A DNA stretch of 64,000 nt from Halobaculum sp. MBLA0147 (GCF_041361345.1 NZ_JBGKAD010000001.1:2604001-2668000), one strand, 5' to 3'; shown: positions 18,555-28,200, numbered from the stretch's first letter. A program made the numbers and translations. Notes: generated by a model not told the origin, from the sequence alone.

Positions 18555-19325
18555 ATGAACTGCCGTCGGTGTGGCCAGCCGCTCGACCGCCCCGGGGACT
18601 ACTGTCTGGGGTGTGAGACGCCGAACCTCGACGCCGTCGTGATCGAGTTCGCGCCGGATCGGGCCACGCTGACGATGGTCGACGGGGAGCCGAGCGAGTC
18701 GACGTTCGAGGATCCCACGGAGACGGACGCGGTCGTCGGCCAGACGCAGATCACGACGGTGCCCGACGAGCCCAACGGGGACCGCGTCGGGCGCGCGCAC
18801 CTACGGAACTACGCGGGACGCGTGGCCGACGAGGTACGCCGGAAGCGGCCGGAGACGGTGTACGCCGCCGGCGAGCGGGAGCCGCTCCGCGAGACGCGCG
18901 CCCAGTTACACTACGAGTTCCTGCGTGTCCCGGACGACGACCCCGTGGCGGCGGTGTTGCGCCGCCGCGGCGAGCCCGCGTTGGACGTGGTCGACAAGCC
19001 GCCGACGGAGAAACTCGGCGGGAGCCACTCGACGGTGATCGGGGACAGAGTGGGGCGGCGGGCGATCACGACGGTCGCGGAACACCCGCACGTGAAGAAG
19101 ATCGTCCCCGGCCCCATCGACGCCGGTGGGAAGGGGTCACAGAGCGGGCTCCGCGCGAAGGTGACGCGTGCGGACGAACACGGGAACGTGCGGCTCCTCT
19201 TACGGGACGGCTCCAGCGTGCAGGAGAACCGCGTGGTGACGACCGCGGGCGACCGCGACACGGGCGAGCGCGTCCGCGACGCCCTCAACGACGTGTTGGC
19301 AGACGAGGAACTCGCCGAGGGGTGA
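18555..19325 (+). CDS. DUF2103 predicted metal-binding protein
   Basis: A 256-aa protein. The N-terminus has a two-knuckle zinc ribbon, MNCRRCGQPL and DYCLGCETPN. The C-terminal 90 residues (GGSHSTVIGDRVGRR...AGGKGSQSGLRAKVTRADEHG) form the conserved block of archaeal DUF2103. The function is unknown; zinc and nucleic-acid binding are plausible from the basic C-terminal block but are inference. ATG 18555 is preceded at about 20-25 nt by a TTTTC box in the 149-bp divergent region shared with mutS. Confidence 0.8.
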   Translation: MNCRRCGQPLDRPGDYCLGCETPNLDAVVIEFAPDRATLTMVDGEPSESTFEDPTETDAVVGQTQITTVPDEPNGDRVGRAHLRNYAGRVADEVRRKRPETVYAAGEREPLRETRAQLHYEFLRVPDDDPVAAVLRRRGEPALDVVDKPPTEKLGGSHSTVIGDRVGRRAITTVAEHPHVKKIVPGPIDAGGKGSQSGLRAKVTRADEHGNVRLLLRDGSSVQENRVVTTAGDRDTGERVRDALNDVLADEELAEG

Positions 19326-19355
19326 GCGGCGCTCACGTTCGACCGCTGCTCCCAC

Positions 19356-19820
19356 CTACCGGTCCGCACCGGCGACGGCGACCACGATCGCGCCCAGACA
19401 GGTCACGGCCGCTCCACCGGTGAGGAGCCCGACGGTCGTCGCCGAGCGGTCGAGTGCGATCCCGACCGCGACCGGGAGCAGCGCGAGTCCGGTGACGGCG
19501 GTCGCCGTCCCGAGGCGGGCCGCGACGGCGGGGCTCGCGTCGGGTGTCGTGAGGAGGTCGTGGCGCCCGCGAACGCGGACGAGCCACCCGGCGACGAGAC
19601 AGGCGACGGCGCACGTGCCGACGGTCGTCGCGCCGACGACGTGGTCCGAGACTGCGGGCGAGACCACGCCCCAGCCGAGCCACGCGAGGCAGACGCCGGT
19701 GACGACGACCGTCGTCCACGAGCGACGCCACGAGGGATCGACCGACTGGCGCCACGCCGCCGCGAGAACCGCGAGCAGCGAGACGCCGGTGAGTCCCACG
19801 ACTGCGAGGGGTGACACCAT
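19356..19820 (-). CDS. small membrane protein with four predicted helices
   Basis: A 154-aa integral membrane protein. Hydrophobic stretches occur at residues about 3-20 (PLAVVGLTGVSLLAVLAAA), 35-60, 62-82 and 105-125, with a last one at 130-150. I recognise no family. Start ATG 19820 puts the first helix at the N-terminus; an upstream extension is Arg/Thr-rich. It faces the DUF2103 gene convergently with a 30-bp gap. Confidence 0.7.
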   Translation of the reverse strand: MVSPLAVVGLTGVSLLAVLAAAWRQSVDPSWRRSWTTVVVTGVCLAWLGWGVVSPAVSDHVVGATTVGTCAVACLVAGWLVRVRGRHDLLTTPDASPAVAARLGTATAVTGLALLPVAVGIALDRSATTVGLLTGGAAVTCLGAIVVAVAGADR

Positions 19821-19900
19821 ACCCGGACTGCGGGTCGTCGTGCGAGAACGTAGTGGTTGGGGTCGCGTCTCGGGCACCGTTCAGACGACCCGACTCCCGT

Positions 19901-20215
19901 GGATGGCGCGCGAGGAACGCGCGAGGGACGAGCGGGCGGTGCGGAGAGCGAGGAGGCTGGGGAGGGTGAGGTGCGGCGCGGTAGCGGAGCGGTGGGGTGG
20001 TGTGGCGGCGGAGCGGCGGCGGAGCGGAGCGGCGGCGGAGCGGTCGTGGTGGCGGTGCGGCGTGGGGCGGTCGCGGGGCGGTCGCGGGGCGGTGGCGGAG
20101 TGGTACGGTGGGGCGTGGGGCGGTCGCGGGACGGTGGCGGTCGCGGAGCGGTGGCGGAGCGGTGGCGGTGCGGCGCGGTGGCGGAGCGGCGGCGGTGCGG
20201 TGGCGGCCACCGCAC
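19901..20215 (+). repeat. dispersed repeat copy followed by a G-rich GCGGAGCGGTGG tract
   Basis: Bases 19901-19990 repeat the element seen at 2511-2592 (GGCGCGCGAGGAACGCGCGAGG, then GAGGCTGGGGAGGGTGAGG; shown here in blocks). About 225 bp of degenerate GCGG(A/T)GCGG and GTGGCGG microsatellite follow, purine-biased on the plus strand. The gap 19821-20327 contains no credible gene: frames across it encode only Arg/Gly/Ala or Pro/His runs. Confidence 0.8.
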
Positions 20216-20225
20216 CGAAATCCAC

Positions 20226-20262
20226 CGCGAGCGCGCCGGAAGGCGCGCTCGCGGCCCTTTTT
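20226..20262 (+). terminator. perfect 12-bp hairpin with GGAA loop and T-run
   Basis: Stem arms are 20226-20237 and 20242-20253, closed by a GGAA tetraloop, then GCCC and TTTTT at 20258-20262. It looks like an intrinsic terminator for plus-strand transcription, yet the nearest upstream plus gene ends at 19325 and an opposing gene lies between. It may end a non-coding transcript from the G-rich tract. Confidence 0.6.
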
Positions 20263-20270
20263 GGTCGAGC

Positions 20271-20318
20271 TTTTTTCCTCGGGTGGCCGCCGCAGGCGGC
20301 CACCCCGAGGAGTGAAAA
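20271..20318. terminator. 15-bp hairpin flanked by T and A runs
   Basis: Arms 20277-20291 and 20295-20310 pair with a single bulged C. Six T precede the stem and AGTGAAAAA follows it. On the minus strand a CTTTTT run lies immediately after the stop codon of the Cmi4-like gene, so this probably ends that gene's transcript; the symmetry allows action in both directions. Confidence 0.5.
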
Positions 20319-20327
20319 AGGTCGGTT

Positions 20328-20921
20328 TCAGAGCTTGACGTCCGTCTCGATGTCCTCGGTCGCCTCGCGGAGACCGTCCTCGCGGGCGTCGGTGGCGAAC
20401 TGGTCCGACAGCGGGGCGTCCGACAGCAACTCCGTCAGGGCGTCGCGGAAGCGGTGGTTGACGCGTCGCGAGGCCAACTCGGCGGCGACGACGGCGGAGT
20501 AGTGAGCAACCGTCGCCTCGTCGGCACCCAGGGTCTCGGCTCGGTCCGCGAGCGGCACGTCGTCGTCGACGAGTCTCCGGAGGCGGTCCAGCGAGAACGG
20601 GGCGTCGCGGTCCCCCTCGCGGACGAGGTGACAGTCGAGACGGGCACGGCGGACCGTCGCCTCGTCGACGTCGAGCGCGGCCGCGATCTCGGCGTCGGAC
20701 TCGTCGTCGAAGACGCCCCGGACGACTCGCTCGTACGCCCCGACGGAGAGGTCCGTCTCGAAGCCGACCGTCTCCCGCACCCGGCGGAGCGTCTCGCGGA
20801 CCCGCTCGTCGTCCGGCTCGTCGACCAGCGAACCGGGTGACTCCGACTGCCCTTCCGTCACCGTCTCCTCGCCGGTCGTCTCGACGAAGATGTCCCGGAG
20901 TGCCGCCGTCTTCTCGTCCAT
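20328..20921 (-). CDS. conditioned medium-induced protein 4 (Cmi4-like)
   Basis: A 197-aa protein that I recognise as the haloarchaeal family annotated conditioned medium-induced protein 4, from its start MDEKTAALRDIFVETTGEETVTE. The middle part (residues about 70-150) contains two helix-turn-helix-like segments (DAEIAAALDVDEATVRRARLD and LADRAETLGADEATVAHY), so it may bind DNA. It belongs to genes described as expressed with culture density, which is established only at the level of the name. A weak CTCTTGTG box lies about 28 nt upstream of ATG 20921. Confidence 0.8.
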   Translation of the reverse strand: MDEKTAALRDIFVETTGEETVTEGQSESPGSLVDEPDDERVRETLRRVRETVGFETDLSVGAYERVVRGVFDDESDAEIAAALDVDEATVRRARLDCHLVREGDRDAPFSLDRLRRLVDDDVPLADRAETLGADEATVAHYSAVVAAELASRRVNHRFRDALTELLSDAPLSDQFATDAREDGLREATEDIETDVKL

Positions 20922-21165
20922 CTCGTCGGGGGCACGCCGCTGAGACACAAGAGGCTGGCGGCGCCTCTCACCGCCCGCGACCGGCGGCCCCGACTCGCGG
21001 GCGACGCCACCACCACCGACACCGGTCGACGACCCGCGAGACTCCACGACCGACGACCCCCAGCGACACGGGCGCCGACGTAATTACTCGTGTTCGAGTT
21101 AGTACCCGGCGAAACCGGCGGTCGGTGTCCCAACCTTTACCCGGAGCGGTCCCCCCGAATCGGGT

Positions 21166-23286
21166 ATGCAAGCCGACCAGGTGACGCGCGAGACGTTCTG
21201 GACGGTCGGCCCGCTGGGGAAGGCGCTCTTCTACTACCTGGCGGCGACGGCCGTGCTACTGTTCGCGTACGGCACCTACCAGCGGTTCGCTCGCTACCGC
21301 GCCGGCACCGACGACTGGTTCGAGCGACTCGACGACCTGCCGCGCCGCGTGCGGGAGGCGGCGGCCATCGTCGGGTCGAACCGCAACCAGTTCGACCGCG
21401 ACCTCTACGCGGGTGTGATGCACTCGTTCATCGTCTGGGGGTTCCTGACGCTGTTGATCGGGACGACCATCCTCGGGATCGACATCGACCTCTACCGGGT
21501 CGCCACCGGGGAGTCGTTCTTCGTCGGGGACTTCTACCTCTCGTACTCCTTCGTGATGGACGCGATGGGACTCCTGTTCACCGTCGGTGTCGGGATGGCG
21601 ATCTACCGGCGGTACGCCGAGCGCGAGGGGCGGCTGTGGGGGAAACACACCTCGCTGGAGGACGACGCCTTCGTCTGGACGCTGTTCTTACTCGGTGCCG
21701 GCGGGTTCGTCTTGGAGGCGTTCCGGATCGTCGGCTCCGCCGGGTTCGTCGCCTACGAGCAGGTGTCGTTCGTCGGGTTCTTCCTCGCGGGCCTGTTCGC
21801 GGAGGCGGGCGTCGGCCCGGCGCTGGCCGAGACGCTGTACCACTGGACGTGGTGGAGTCACGCGCTGCTCGCGTTCGGATTCATCGCGCTGATCCCCTAC
21901 GCCAAGCCGTTCCACATGCTCTCGTCGTTCGCGAACGTGGTCACTCGCGACGAGAAGGCGGGCGTGCGACTCCCGGGCGTGCCCGACGACGCCGACCCGG
22001 ACGAGATCGGCTACGGGTCGATCGACGACTTCTCGTGGCGACACTTGCTCGACCAGGACGCCTGTACGAAGTGTGGGCGCTGTTCGTCGGTGTGTCCCGC
22101 GAACGCGTCGGGGCGGAACCTCGACCCGCGGGACGTGATCTTGGACCTCAAACAGTACCGGCAGGACCTCGACGCCGGGCGGACGGAGGAGGTGGAGATC
22201 GTCGCCGACGGCGGCGAGAGCGTGATCGACGCGGAGTCGATGACGGCGTGTATGTCCTGTATGGCGTGTATGGACGCCTGTCCGGTGGACATCGAACACG
22301 TCTCGGAGTTCACGCAGATGAACCGCCGGCTGACGGAGACGGGCCAGATGGCCCCGGAACTGCAGGACGCGATGATGAACGTGTTCCAGAACGGCAACAC
22401 GTTCGGCGACCCGGCGCGCAAGCGGCCGGAGTGGACCGAGGAACTGGACTTCGAGGTGCCGGACGCCCGCGAGGAGTCCGTCGAGTTCCTCTGGTACGTC
22501 GGCGAGTACCCCAGCTACGACGAGCGGAACCAGCGCGTCGCGCGGTCGTTGGCCCGGCTGTTCGAGCGCGCCGACGTGAGCTACGGCATCCTCTACGAGG
22601 ACGAGCAACACGACGGCAACGACGTGCGTCGCGTCGGCGAGGAGGGGCTCTACGAGATGCTCGTCGAGGACAACACGGAGGCGTTCGCGAAGTGCGAGTT
22701 CGAGCGTGTCGTCACCACCGACCCGCACTCGATGAACACGTTCCGCAACGAGTACCCGGAGGTCTCGGAGTTCGACGACCCGGTCTCACACTACACCGAG
22801 GTGATCGAGGAGTTGGTGACGGAGGGTCGACTCGGGCTGACCGGGACAGAGTTGGACTACACGGCGACGTACCACGACCCGTGTCACCTCGGGCGGATGA
22901 ACGACGTGTACGAGGCGCCACGCGAGTTGATCCGCGCGACCGGGGTGGAGCTCCACGAGATGCCGCGCAACCGCTCGGACTCCTTCTGCTGTGGCGGCGG
23001 TGGCGGCGGACTCTGGACGGACAACGACCAGGACACCAAACCCAGCGAGGAGCGCCTACGCGAGGCGTTGGAGGACACCGACGCGGGCGACGCCGTCGAG
23101 AAGTTCGTCGTCGCCTGTCCGATGTGCGGGACGATGTACGAGGACGGCCGCAAGACGGGGAATTACGAGGACGACATCGAGATCGTCGACATCGCCGAGT
23201 TGCTGTGTGAGGCGCTGTCCGCTCGCGGGGAGTCCGTCGTCTCCGTCGACGCCGACGCGGACGAGGGTGCCGCGGCAGCGGACTGA
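21166..23286 (+). CDS. membrane-anchored Fe-S oxidoreductase, HdrD/GlpC-like
   Basis: A 706-aa fusion. Residues 1-260 hold about five transmembrane helices of the heme-binding narI/HdrE-like type. Two [4Fe-4S] ferredoxin motifs follow: CTKCGRCSSVCP near residue 300 and CMSCMACMDACP near 362. The C-terminal part has a CCG cysteine domain (HDPCHLGR, FCCGGGGGG, ACPMCGTM, residues about 570-655). Homologues pass electrons between cytoplasmic donors such as ETF and the menaquinone pool; that role is inferred here. Start ATG 21166 lies 30 nt after a cctttaccc box. The acyl-CoA dehydrogenase at 55090 is a possible distant functional partner. Confidence 0.88.
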   Translation: MQADQVTRETFWTVGPLGKALFYYLAATAVLLFAYGTYQRFARYRAGTDDWFERLDDLPRRVREAAAIVGSNRNQFDRDLYAGVMHSFIVWGFLTLLIGTTILGIDIDLYRVATGESFFVGDFYLSYSFVMDAMGLLFTVGVGMAIYRRYAEREGRLWGKHTSLEDDAFVWTLFLLGAGGFVLEAFRIVGSAGFVAYEQVSFVGFFLAGLFAEAGVGPALAETLYHWTWWSHALLAFGFIALIPYAKPFHMLSSFANVVTRDEKAGVRLPGVPDDADPDEIGYGSIDDFSWRHLLDQDACTKCGRCSSVCPANASGRNLDPRDVILDLKQYRQDLDAGRTEEVEIVADGGESVIDAESMTACMSCMACMDACPVDIEHVSEFTQMNRRLTETGQMAPELQDAMMNVFQNGNTFGDPARKRPEWTEELDFEVPDAREESVEFLWYVGEYPSYDERNQRVARSLARLFERADVSYGILYEDEQHDGNDVRRVGEEGLYEMLVEDNTEAFAKCEFERVVTTDPHSMNTFRNEYPEVSEFDDPVSHYTEVIEELVTEGRLGLTGTELDYTATYHDPCHLGRMNDVYEAPRELIRATGVELHEMPRNRSDSFCCGGGGGGLWTDNDQDTKPSEERLREALEDTDAGDAVEKFVVACPMCGTMYEDGRKTGNYEDDIEIVDIAELLCEALSARGESVVSVDADADEGAAAAD

Positions 23287-23393
23287 GTGGGTCGGTTCGC
23301 GGTTCGTCGGACGGTGGCTCCGAGTGACGGCCGCTTCACCTGATGTACTCTGGCTGCGGTACGTAGAAGTCCGTTCGGACACGATCAGTCGAC

Positions 23394-23618
23394 GTGCGCG
23401 TCGAGATTGAAGACGGAGAATTACGCCTCCCTGAGGAGGTTCTCGATCGGTACGGCACCCAGTACGAACTGCTCGAGCGAGACGACCGACTCCTGCTCCT
23501 TCCAGTCGCGGAGGAGCCGCTCGCCGCGCTGCGCGAGGAGTTCGCCGATGTCGACGAGTCGTCCGTCGAACTCGCGGCGGGTGCGTTCGAGGAGGCGTCG
23601 GAGCAGGCCGAACGGTGA
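23394..23618 (+). CDS. small AbrB/MazE-like DNA-binding protein
   Basis: A 74-aa acidic protein with start GTG 23394. The first 45 residues (VEIEDGELRLPEEVLDRYG...YELLERDDRLLLLPV) have the swapped-hairpin AbrB pattern of a strand, the LPxEV turn and a second strand pair. The C-terminal 30 residues are helical and could contact a partner. AbrB-type proteins are often antitoxins paired with PIN toxins, but no toxin gene follows. It may be an orphan antitoxin or a regulator. No clear TATA box is seen. Confidence 0.65.
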   Translation: MRVEIEDGELRLPEEVLDRYGTQYELLERDDRLLLLPVAEEPLAALREEFADVDESSVELAAGAFEEASEQAER

Positions 23619-23666
23619 GGCGTGTCCCACGTCGGGACGTGATCGGCGGTAGCTCGGCCGACCCGC

Positions 23667-24368
23667 CTACACCAGTTCCGTCTCGGCCTCCGCCGACAGC
23701 GAGCCGTCGCCCGCGACGGTGACCTCGAGCGTCGAGTCGAGGCGCACGTCGGCCTCGTCGCTCGTCGTCCGCTCGAAGGTGAACGTCCCCGGGCCACACT
23801 CGGCGTCGGCCGCCCACAGCGCCGTGTAGGGTCGTACCACCGAGTCGCCGGGCGAGAGTGACACGTCGGTGAAGAACTGGACGGGATACACTTCGGCGGT
23901 CGCCGTCCAACACGGCACACCTCCACCCGTCCGATCGGTCGGCTCCGCCGGGACGAGTTCGTCGACCGGTGGGTTGGTCGCCTGGCGCTCGATCTCGGGG
24001 AGCAACAGGAGCCGCTTGCCGTCGATCGACCCCGAACTGAAGTCACTGAGTGGCGGCACGTTCCCGAACCGGACGCCGAGCGTGCGGGCCGTCCCGTTGT
24101 GGAGCCGGAGTTCGATCCGCCCGGGTGCCGAGTCGTCCGGTTGTCGCACGACCGTCGCGTCGAGCGTCGGCGACGTGTCGGTGGTCGTGGGCGTATCCGT
24201 GGACTCTGTGGCCGTGCGTGTCCCGGTCGACTCTGCCGTCGACACGGTCTGTGTCGTCGTCCCCGTCTCGGCGACGCCCGCACAGCCGGTGGTCGCGACC
24301 GCGAGCAGGCTGGCGAGTACGAGTCGTCTCTCCGTCGTCCTTCGTCCGTCTCGTTTGCGTCGCGCCAC
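23667..24368 (-). CDS. haloarchaeal lipoprotein, unknown function
   Basis: A 233-aa protein with a lipobox (RRLVLASLLAVATTGCAG; Cys near residue 26). A Thr/Ser-rich linker follows, then a beta-rich domain (ELRLHNGTARTLGVRFGNVPPLS ... VDLSLSPGDSV-like) typical of cell-surface immunoglobulin-like folds. Start GTG 24368 is the one that gives a short positively charged n-region (ARRKRDGRRTTERR). I do not recognise the family. It is convergent with the AbrB-like gene. Confidence 0.75.
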   Translation of the reverse strand: MARRKRDGRRTTERRLVLASLLAVATTGCAGVAETGTTTQTVSTAESTGTRTATESTDTPTTTDTSPTLDATVVRQPDDSAPGRIELRLHNGTARTLGVRFGNVPPLSDFSSGSIDGKRLLLLPEIERQATNPPVDELVPAEPTDRTGGGVPCWTATAEVYPVQFFTDVSLSPGDSVVRPYTALWAADAECGPGTFTFERTTSDEADVRLDSTLEVTVAGDGSLSAEAETELV

Positions 24369-24570
24369 AACGACTGTGTGAGGGGGCGGCTGTCTAAAAC
24401 GTACAGATTCTAAATGCGCCAGATTGGGAGAGCCGTTCGGTCGTCGTCTGGTCGCGATCCAGTTCGGCTCGAAACGTGCCCGCCGGCACGGAGGCGACGG
24501 GGAGCCTCGGACCCGGCGACCACCCGGTTGCACAACCGGCGTTCCCGCGAGTGTTGGTACTCGCCAGTGA

Positions 24571-24600
24571 GTTTATATCCCCACGGTGCGTGAGCCGTGG
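24571..24600 (+). promoter_or_regulatory. TATA box with overlapping palindrome
   Basis: GTTTATATCC (24571-24580) is directly followed by CCACGG-N8-CCGTGG (24581-24600), so a palindrome covers the predicted start site about 25 nt after the box. It may be a repressor operator for the gene at 24674. The rest of 24369-24570 shows nothing recognisable. Confidence 0.55.
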
Positions 24601-24673
24601 TACACAGTGACACGCCCGGTCGGTCGCCGGCGGCGCGGCGCCCGCTCGCGAGCGTGACTCACGACTCAGACAG

Positions 24674-24988
24674 ATGACGACAGACGACACGAATCCGACG
24701 GGAGACGAACCGCGACGAGGCGAACCGAACACAGACGACCGAGACCGACCGCGAGCGGACCGCGCACGGACGGACGGCGGCCGCGACACCGGGAACGTGA
24801 GCGCACAGGGTGTGTGGGGGCGCGGACCCTCGCGGACCACACAGGCGACCGACGACGGACGATCGACGGAGACGACGGGAGACGAGACGGCGACCGACGA
24901 GAGCGACGACGACCGCACGCGTGGCTCCGAGGCGGGCACGGGCCGCGTGAGCGCACAGGGCGTTTTCGACCGCGGCCGCACGCGCTGA
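24674..24988 (+). CDS. two-unit VSAQGV repeat protein, unknown
   Basis: A 104-aa, highly charged protein with no hydrophobic core. It consists of two units of about 50 residues, each a Thr/Asp/Arg-rich disordered stretch ending in TGxVSAQGVxxRG (residues 39-51 TGNVSAQGVWGRG and 89-101 TGRVSAQGVFDRG). The motif is kept at the same 50-residue spacing and ends four residues before the stop. I know of no family. The strong promoter and palindrome about 100 nt upstream argue that it is expressed. It may be a short linear-motif protein that docks on a partner. Confidence 0.6.
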   Translation: MTTDDTNPTGDEPRRGEPNTDDRDRPRADRARTDGGRDTGNVSAQGVWGRGPSRTTQATDDGRSTETTGDETATDESDDDRTRGSEAGTGRVSAQGVFDRGRTR

Positions 24989-25170
24989 CCGACTCCTCGC
25001 AGTACGCACCCACCGAAAGCCGACCGACCAGCGACTGCCACTCCTGCTGCTACCGGCTCTCACTCCGACCGGCACCTCCTCGGAGCACGACGAACTCGAC
25101 GGGTCCACCGGACCGCGACACCTGCCGAACCCGCTCGACGGACGGGCGAGCCCCCGAAGACGGAATCCCG

Positions 25171-25214
25171 CCGCTTATGTAGGGTACGGTGTTAGTAGTG
25201 AAGTGATAACACCG
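25171..25214 (+). promoter_or_regulatory. promoter and 8-bp-arm operator of the RND-TrmB operon
   Basis: A TATA-like CCGCTTATGT (25171-25180) is followed by the inverted repeat CGGTGTTA-N12-TAACACCG (25187-25214), which would cover the start of transcription near 25200. The TrmB-type regulator encoded in the same operon is the obvious candidate to bind it. The leader to GTG 25255 is about 55 nt and contains a GGAGGGGG ribosome-binding tract. Confidence 0.6.
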
Positions 25215-25254
25215 TGATCCGACCAGTCTGTCGCCGAGTGGAGGGGGACTCCCC

Positions 25255-28200
25255 GTGAGTACGTTCGACCGGATCGTCGGGCAGGTGACGGCCCACAGCA
25301 AACTCGCCATCGTCGTGATGCTCGTCGTGACGGCGGGACTCGCCGTCGGTGCGAGCGAGGTGGAGTCGTCGTCGTCGCTCGACCAGTTCCAGACGGACTC
25401 GACCGAGGCGGACAAACTCGACTACATCGACGCCAACTTCTCCACGGGCGACGCGAACACCACGACCGCACAGGTGATCGTCCGCGACGAGGGCGGTAAC
25501 GTCCTCGACAAGGAGACGTTACTGGACACGCTGGAGTACCAGCAGGCCATTCGGACCGACGACCGGACGGCGGACTCGCTGTCCGGCGACACGCCGACCG
25601 TCGGGGTCGCCAACGTGATCGCCGTCGCCGATCGGCGGCAGGCGGAGGGACGGGACGTGCGGCGGGTCGCGACGCGACTCCGCACACTCAACGAGAGCGT
25701 CCAGCAGCGACGGGCCGCACTGGAGGCCAACCGGACGGCGCTGCGCGAACGGCAGGCGCGACTGGAGGCGAACCAGAGTGCACTCCAGAACCGCAGCGCC
25801 CGGTTGAACGAGACGGCCGGCCAGTTGCGCGCCGGACTGACGGAGCTCCGACAGAATCCCCGGCAGAACGTCACGCGGACGTTCGCGGCCGTGCGGGCGA
25901 ACAGTTCCGTCGCGCTCAACGAGACCGATCTGGGGATCTTCCGGCAGGCCGCCCGGAGTCTCCGGACGGCACGGAACCAGAGCCAGGCCGAGCGTGCCTA
26001 CACCCTCGGGACCCAGGGTGTGCTCCGTGACGACTACGCCGAGGTGCGCGAGCGCGGGGCACGGCTGCGTGAACGCGGCGAGCAGTTGCAGGCGGACGCC
26101 GAGGCGCTCGAGGAACGCGGCGAGCAGTTGCAGGCGGACGCGGAGCGACTCCGCGAGCTGGCCGACGAGTTGGAGGCGGAACGGGCGGAGTTGGAGAACG
26201 CGAGCGACCTGACGCTCGACGAGCAGATCGCGCAACTCCGCGAGATGAACGAGTCGGAGGTCGACGAGACCGTCGAACTCGTGCTGGGCGAGAACGCCAG
26301 CGCGAGCGGCGGCGGCGCGTTCGGCTTCATGCCGACGAGCTACGAACCGGGTTCGACGGAGGCCGAGGCGACCATGCTCCTCGTCACGCAGAACTCCGAC
26401 ACGGAGTCGGCCTCGCCGGGTGCAGCCTCCGGTTCGCTGGAGGACGCCCAGTCCGCGATGCAGGAGATCGCGAGCGAGCGGGACGACGGCGTGGAGTACC
26501 TGATCTTCGGCTCCGGGATCATCAGCGAGGAGATCACCGCCTCCCAGACGGACAGCGTCCAGATCGTCGGACCGCTGGCGGCGTTGTTCGTCCTCCTGGC
26601 GCTGATCGTCGCCTACCGCGACGTGGTGGACATCCTGCTCGGCCTCGGCGGGATCGCGGCGGTGCTGGCGTGGACCTTCGGGTTCATGGGGTGGCTCGGC
26701 ATCGACTTCAACCAGATCTTCGTCGCGGTGCCGGTGTTGCTGATCGGGCTGTCCATCGACTACGCGATCCACATCTTCATGCGCCACCGCGAGGAGCGCA
26801 CCGCGGCGGCCGACGACGTGGGGACGCGCCGGTCGATGACCGTCGCGCTCGGCGGGGTCGGCATCGCGCTCGTGTGGGTGACGGCGACGACCGTGATCGG
26901 GTTCCTCTCGAACCTGACGAGTCCGGTGCCGCCGATCCGGGACTTCGGCGTCGTCTCCTCGTTCGGGATCACGGCCGCGTTCCTGATCTTCGGCGTGTTG
27001 ATCCCGGCGCTGAAAGTCGAGATCGACGAACTGCTCGAACGCGTCGGGGTGGACCGCCGCAAGCGGGCGTTCGGCACCGGCGGCGGCGCGTTCTCGTCGG
27101 TGTTGTCCGTCGGGTCGATCGCCGCACGGCGGGCGCCGCGCGTCGTGATCGCGCTGGCGCTGATCGTGACGGTCGTCGCCGGCGTCGGCGGCACACAGGT
27201 GGACACCTCCTTCAGTCAGGAGGACTTCCTCGCCGAGCAGCCGCCGGAGTGGATGGACGAGCTCCCGGAGGAGATCAGGCCGGGTAACTACACCGCGAAG
27301 GCGAACCTCCAGTACGTCAACGACAACTTCGTCCGCGAGGACTCGCAGGCGCAGGTGTTGGTCGAGGCGGGTGACGGCAGCGTCACCGACCCCGAGACAC
27401 TCGACAGGCTGGCGGACGCCGAAGACGCCGCCACGGACAGAGTGGGTGACGACGGCGTCGTGCAGGCGCTGTCGAACGGGGAGGCGGACATCCAGTCGCC
27501 GCTGGAGACGATGCAGTCCGTGGCGGCGGACAACGAGACGTTCCGGACGACGTTCGAGGCCGCCGACACCGACGACGACGGCGTCCCCGAGGAGAACGTC
27601 ACCGCGGTGTACGACACGCTGTACGAGGTCGCGCCGGACCGCGCCGCGGGCGTGATCTACCGCACCGACGACGGCGCGTACGAGGCGCTGCGACTCGTCG
27701 TCTCGATCCAGGGTGGCTCCGCCGGCGCGGACGTGACCGACCAGATGCGAGAGATCGCGGACGTGGCCGACGACGGGGACGGCGGCGTCGTGGTGACGGC
27801 GACCGGCAACTCCATCCTCAACAAGATCGTCCAGGACCAACTGCTGGAGACGGTCGTCGAGAGCCTGGTGATCACACTCGTCGCCGTCTTCCTGTTCCTG
27901 ATGGCGACGTACCGCGTGACGGAGGGGTCGGCGTCGCTGGGCGCGGTGACGCTGTTGCCCGTCGTCTTCTCCGTCGCGTGGATCCTCGGGACGATGTTCG
28001 TCGCGGACATCCCGTTCAACGTGTTGACGGGGACGATCACGAGTCTCACCGTCGGGCTCGGGGTGGCGTACAGCATCCACCTCTCGGAGCGGTACAACCA
28101 GGAGTTGGAGCGGACCGGCGACGTGTTCGACGCGATGGACCGCACGGTGACCGGCACCGGCGGTGCACTGCTCGGCTCGGCGGCGACGACGGCCGGCGGG

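Noticed and set aside
15361-18558. 1065-codon open frame on the plus strand opposite mutS-mutL
   Set aside because: It is the antisense of two clear enzymes. In GC-rich DNA the reverse strand of real genes stays open; its translation is Arg/Val/Asp-rich with no motif.
24597-24677. 26-codon leader peptide (GTG 24597 to TGA overlapping ATG 24674)
   Set aside because: The GTG falls on the predicted transcription start and the stop overlaps the next ATG, which is tempting, but the peptide has no conserved look and short frames are common here.
24394-25041. 215-codon minus-strand frame opposite the VSAQGV gene
   Set aside because: Ser/Arg/Val-rich translation without domains; promoter elements and the periodic motif favour the plus strand.
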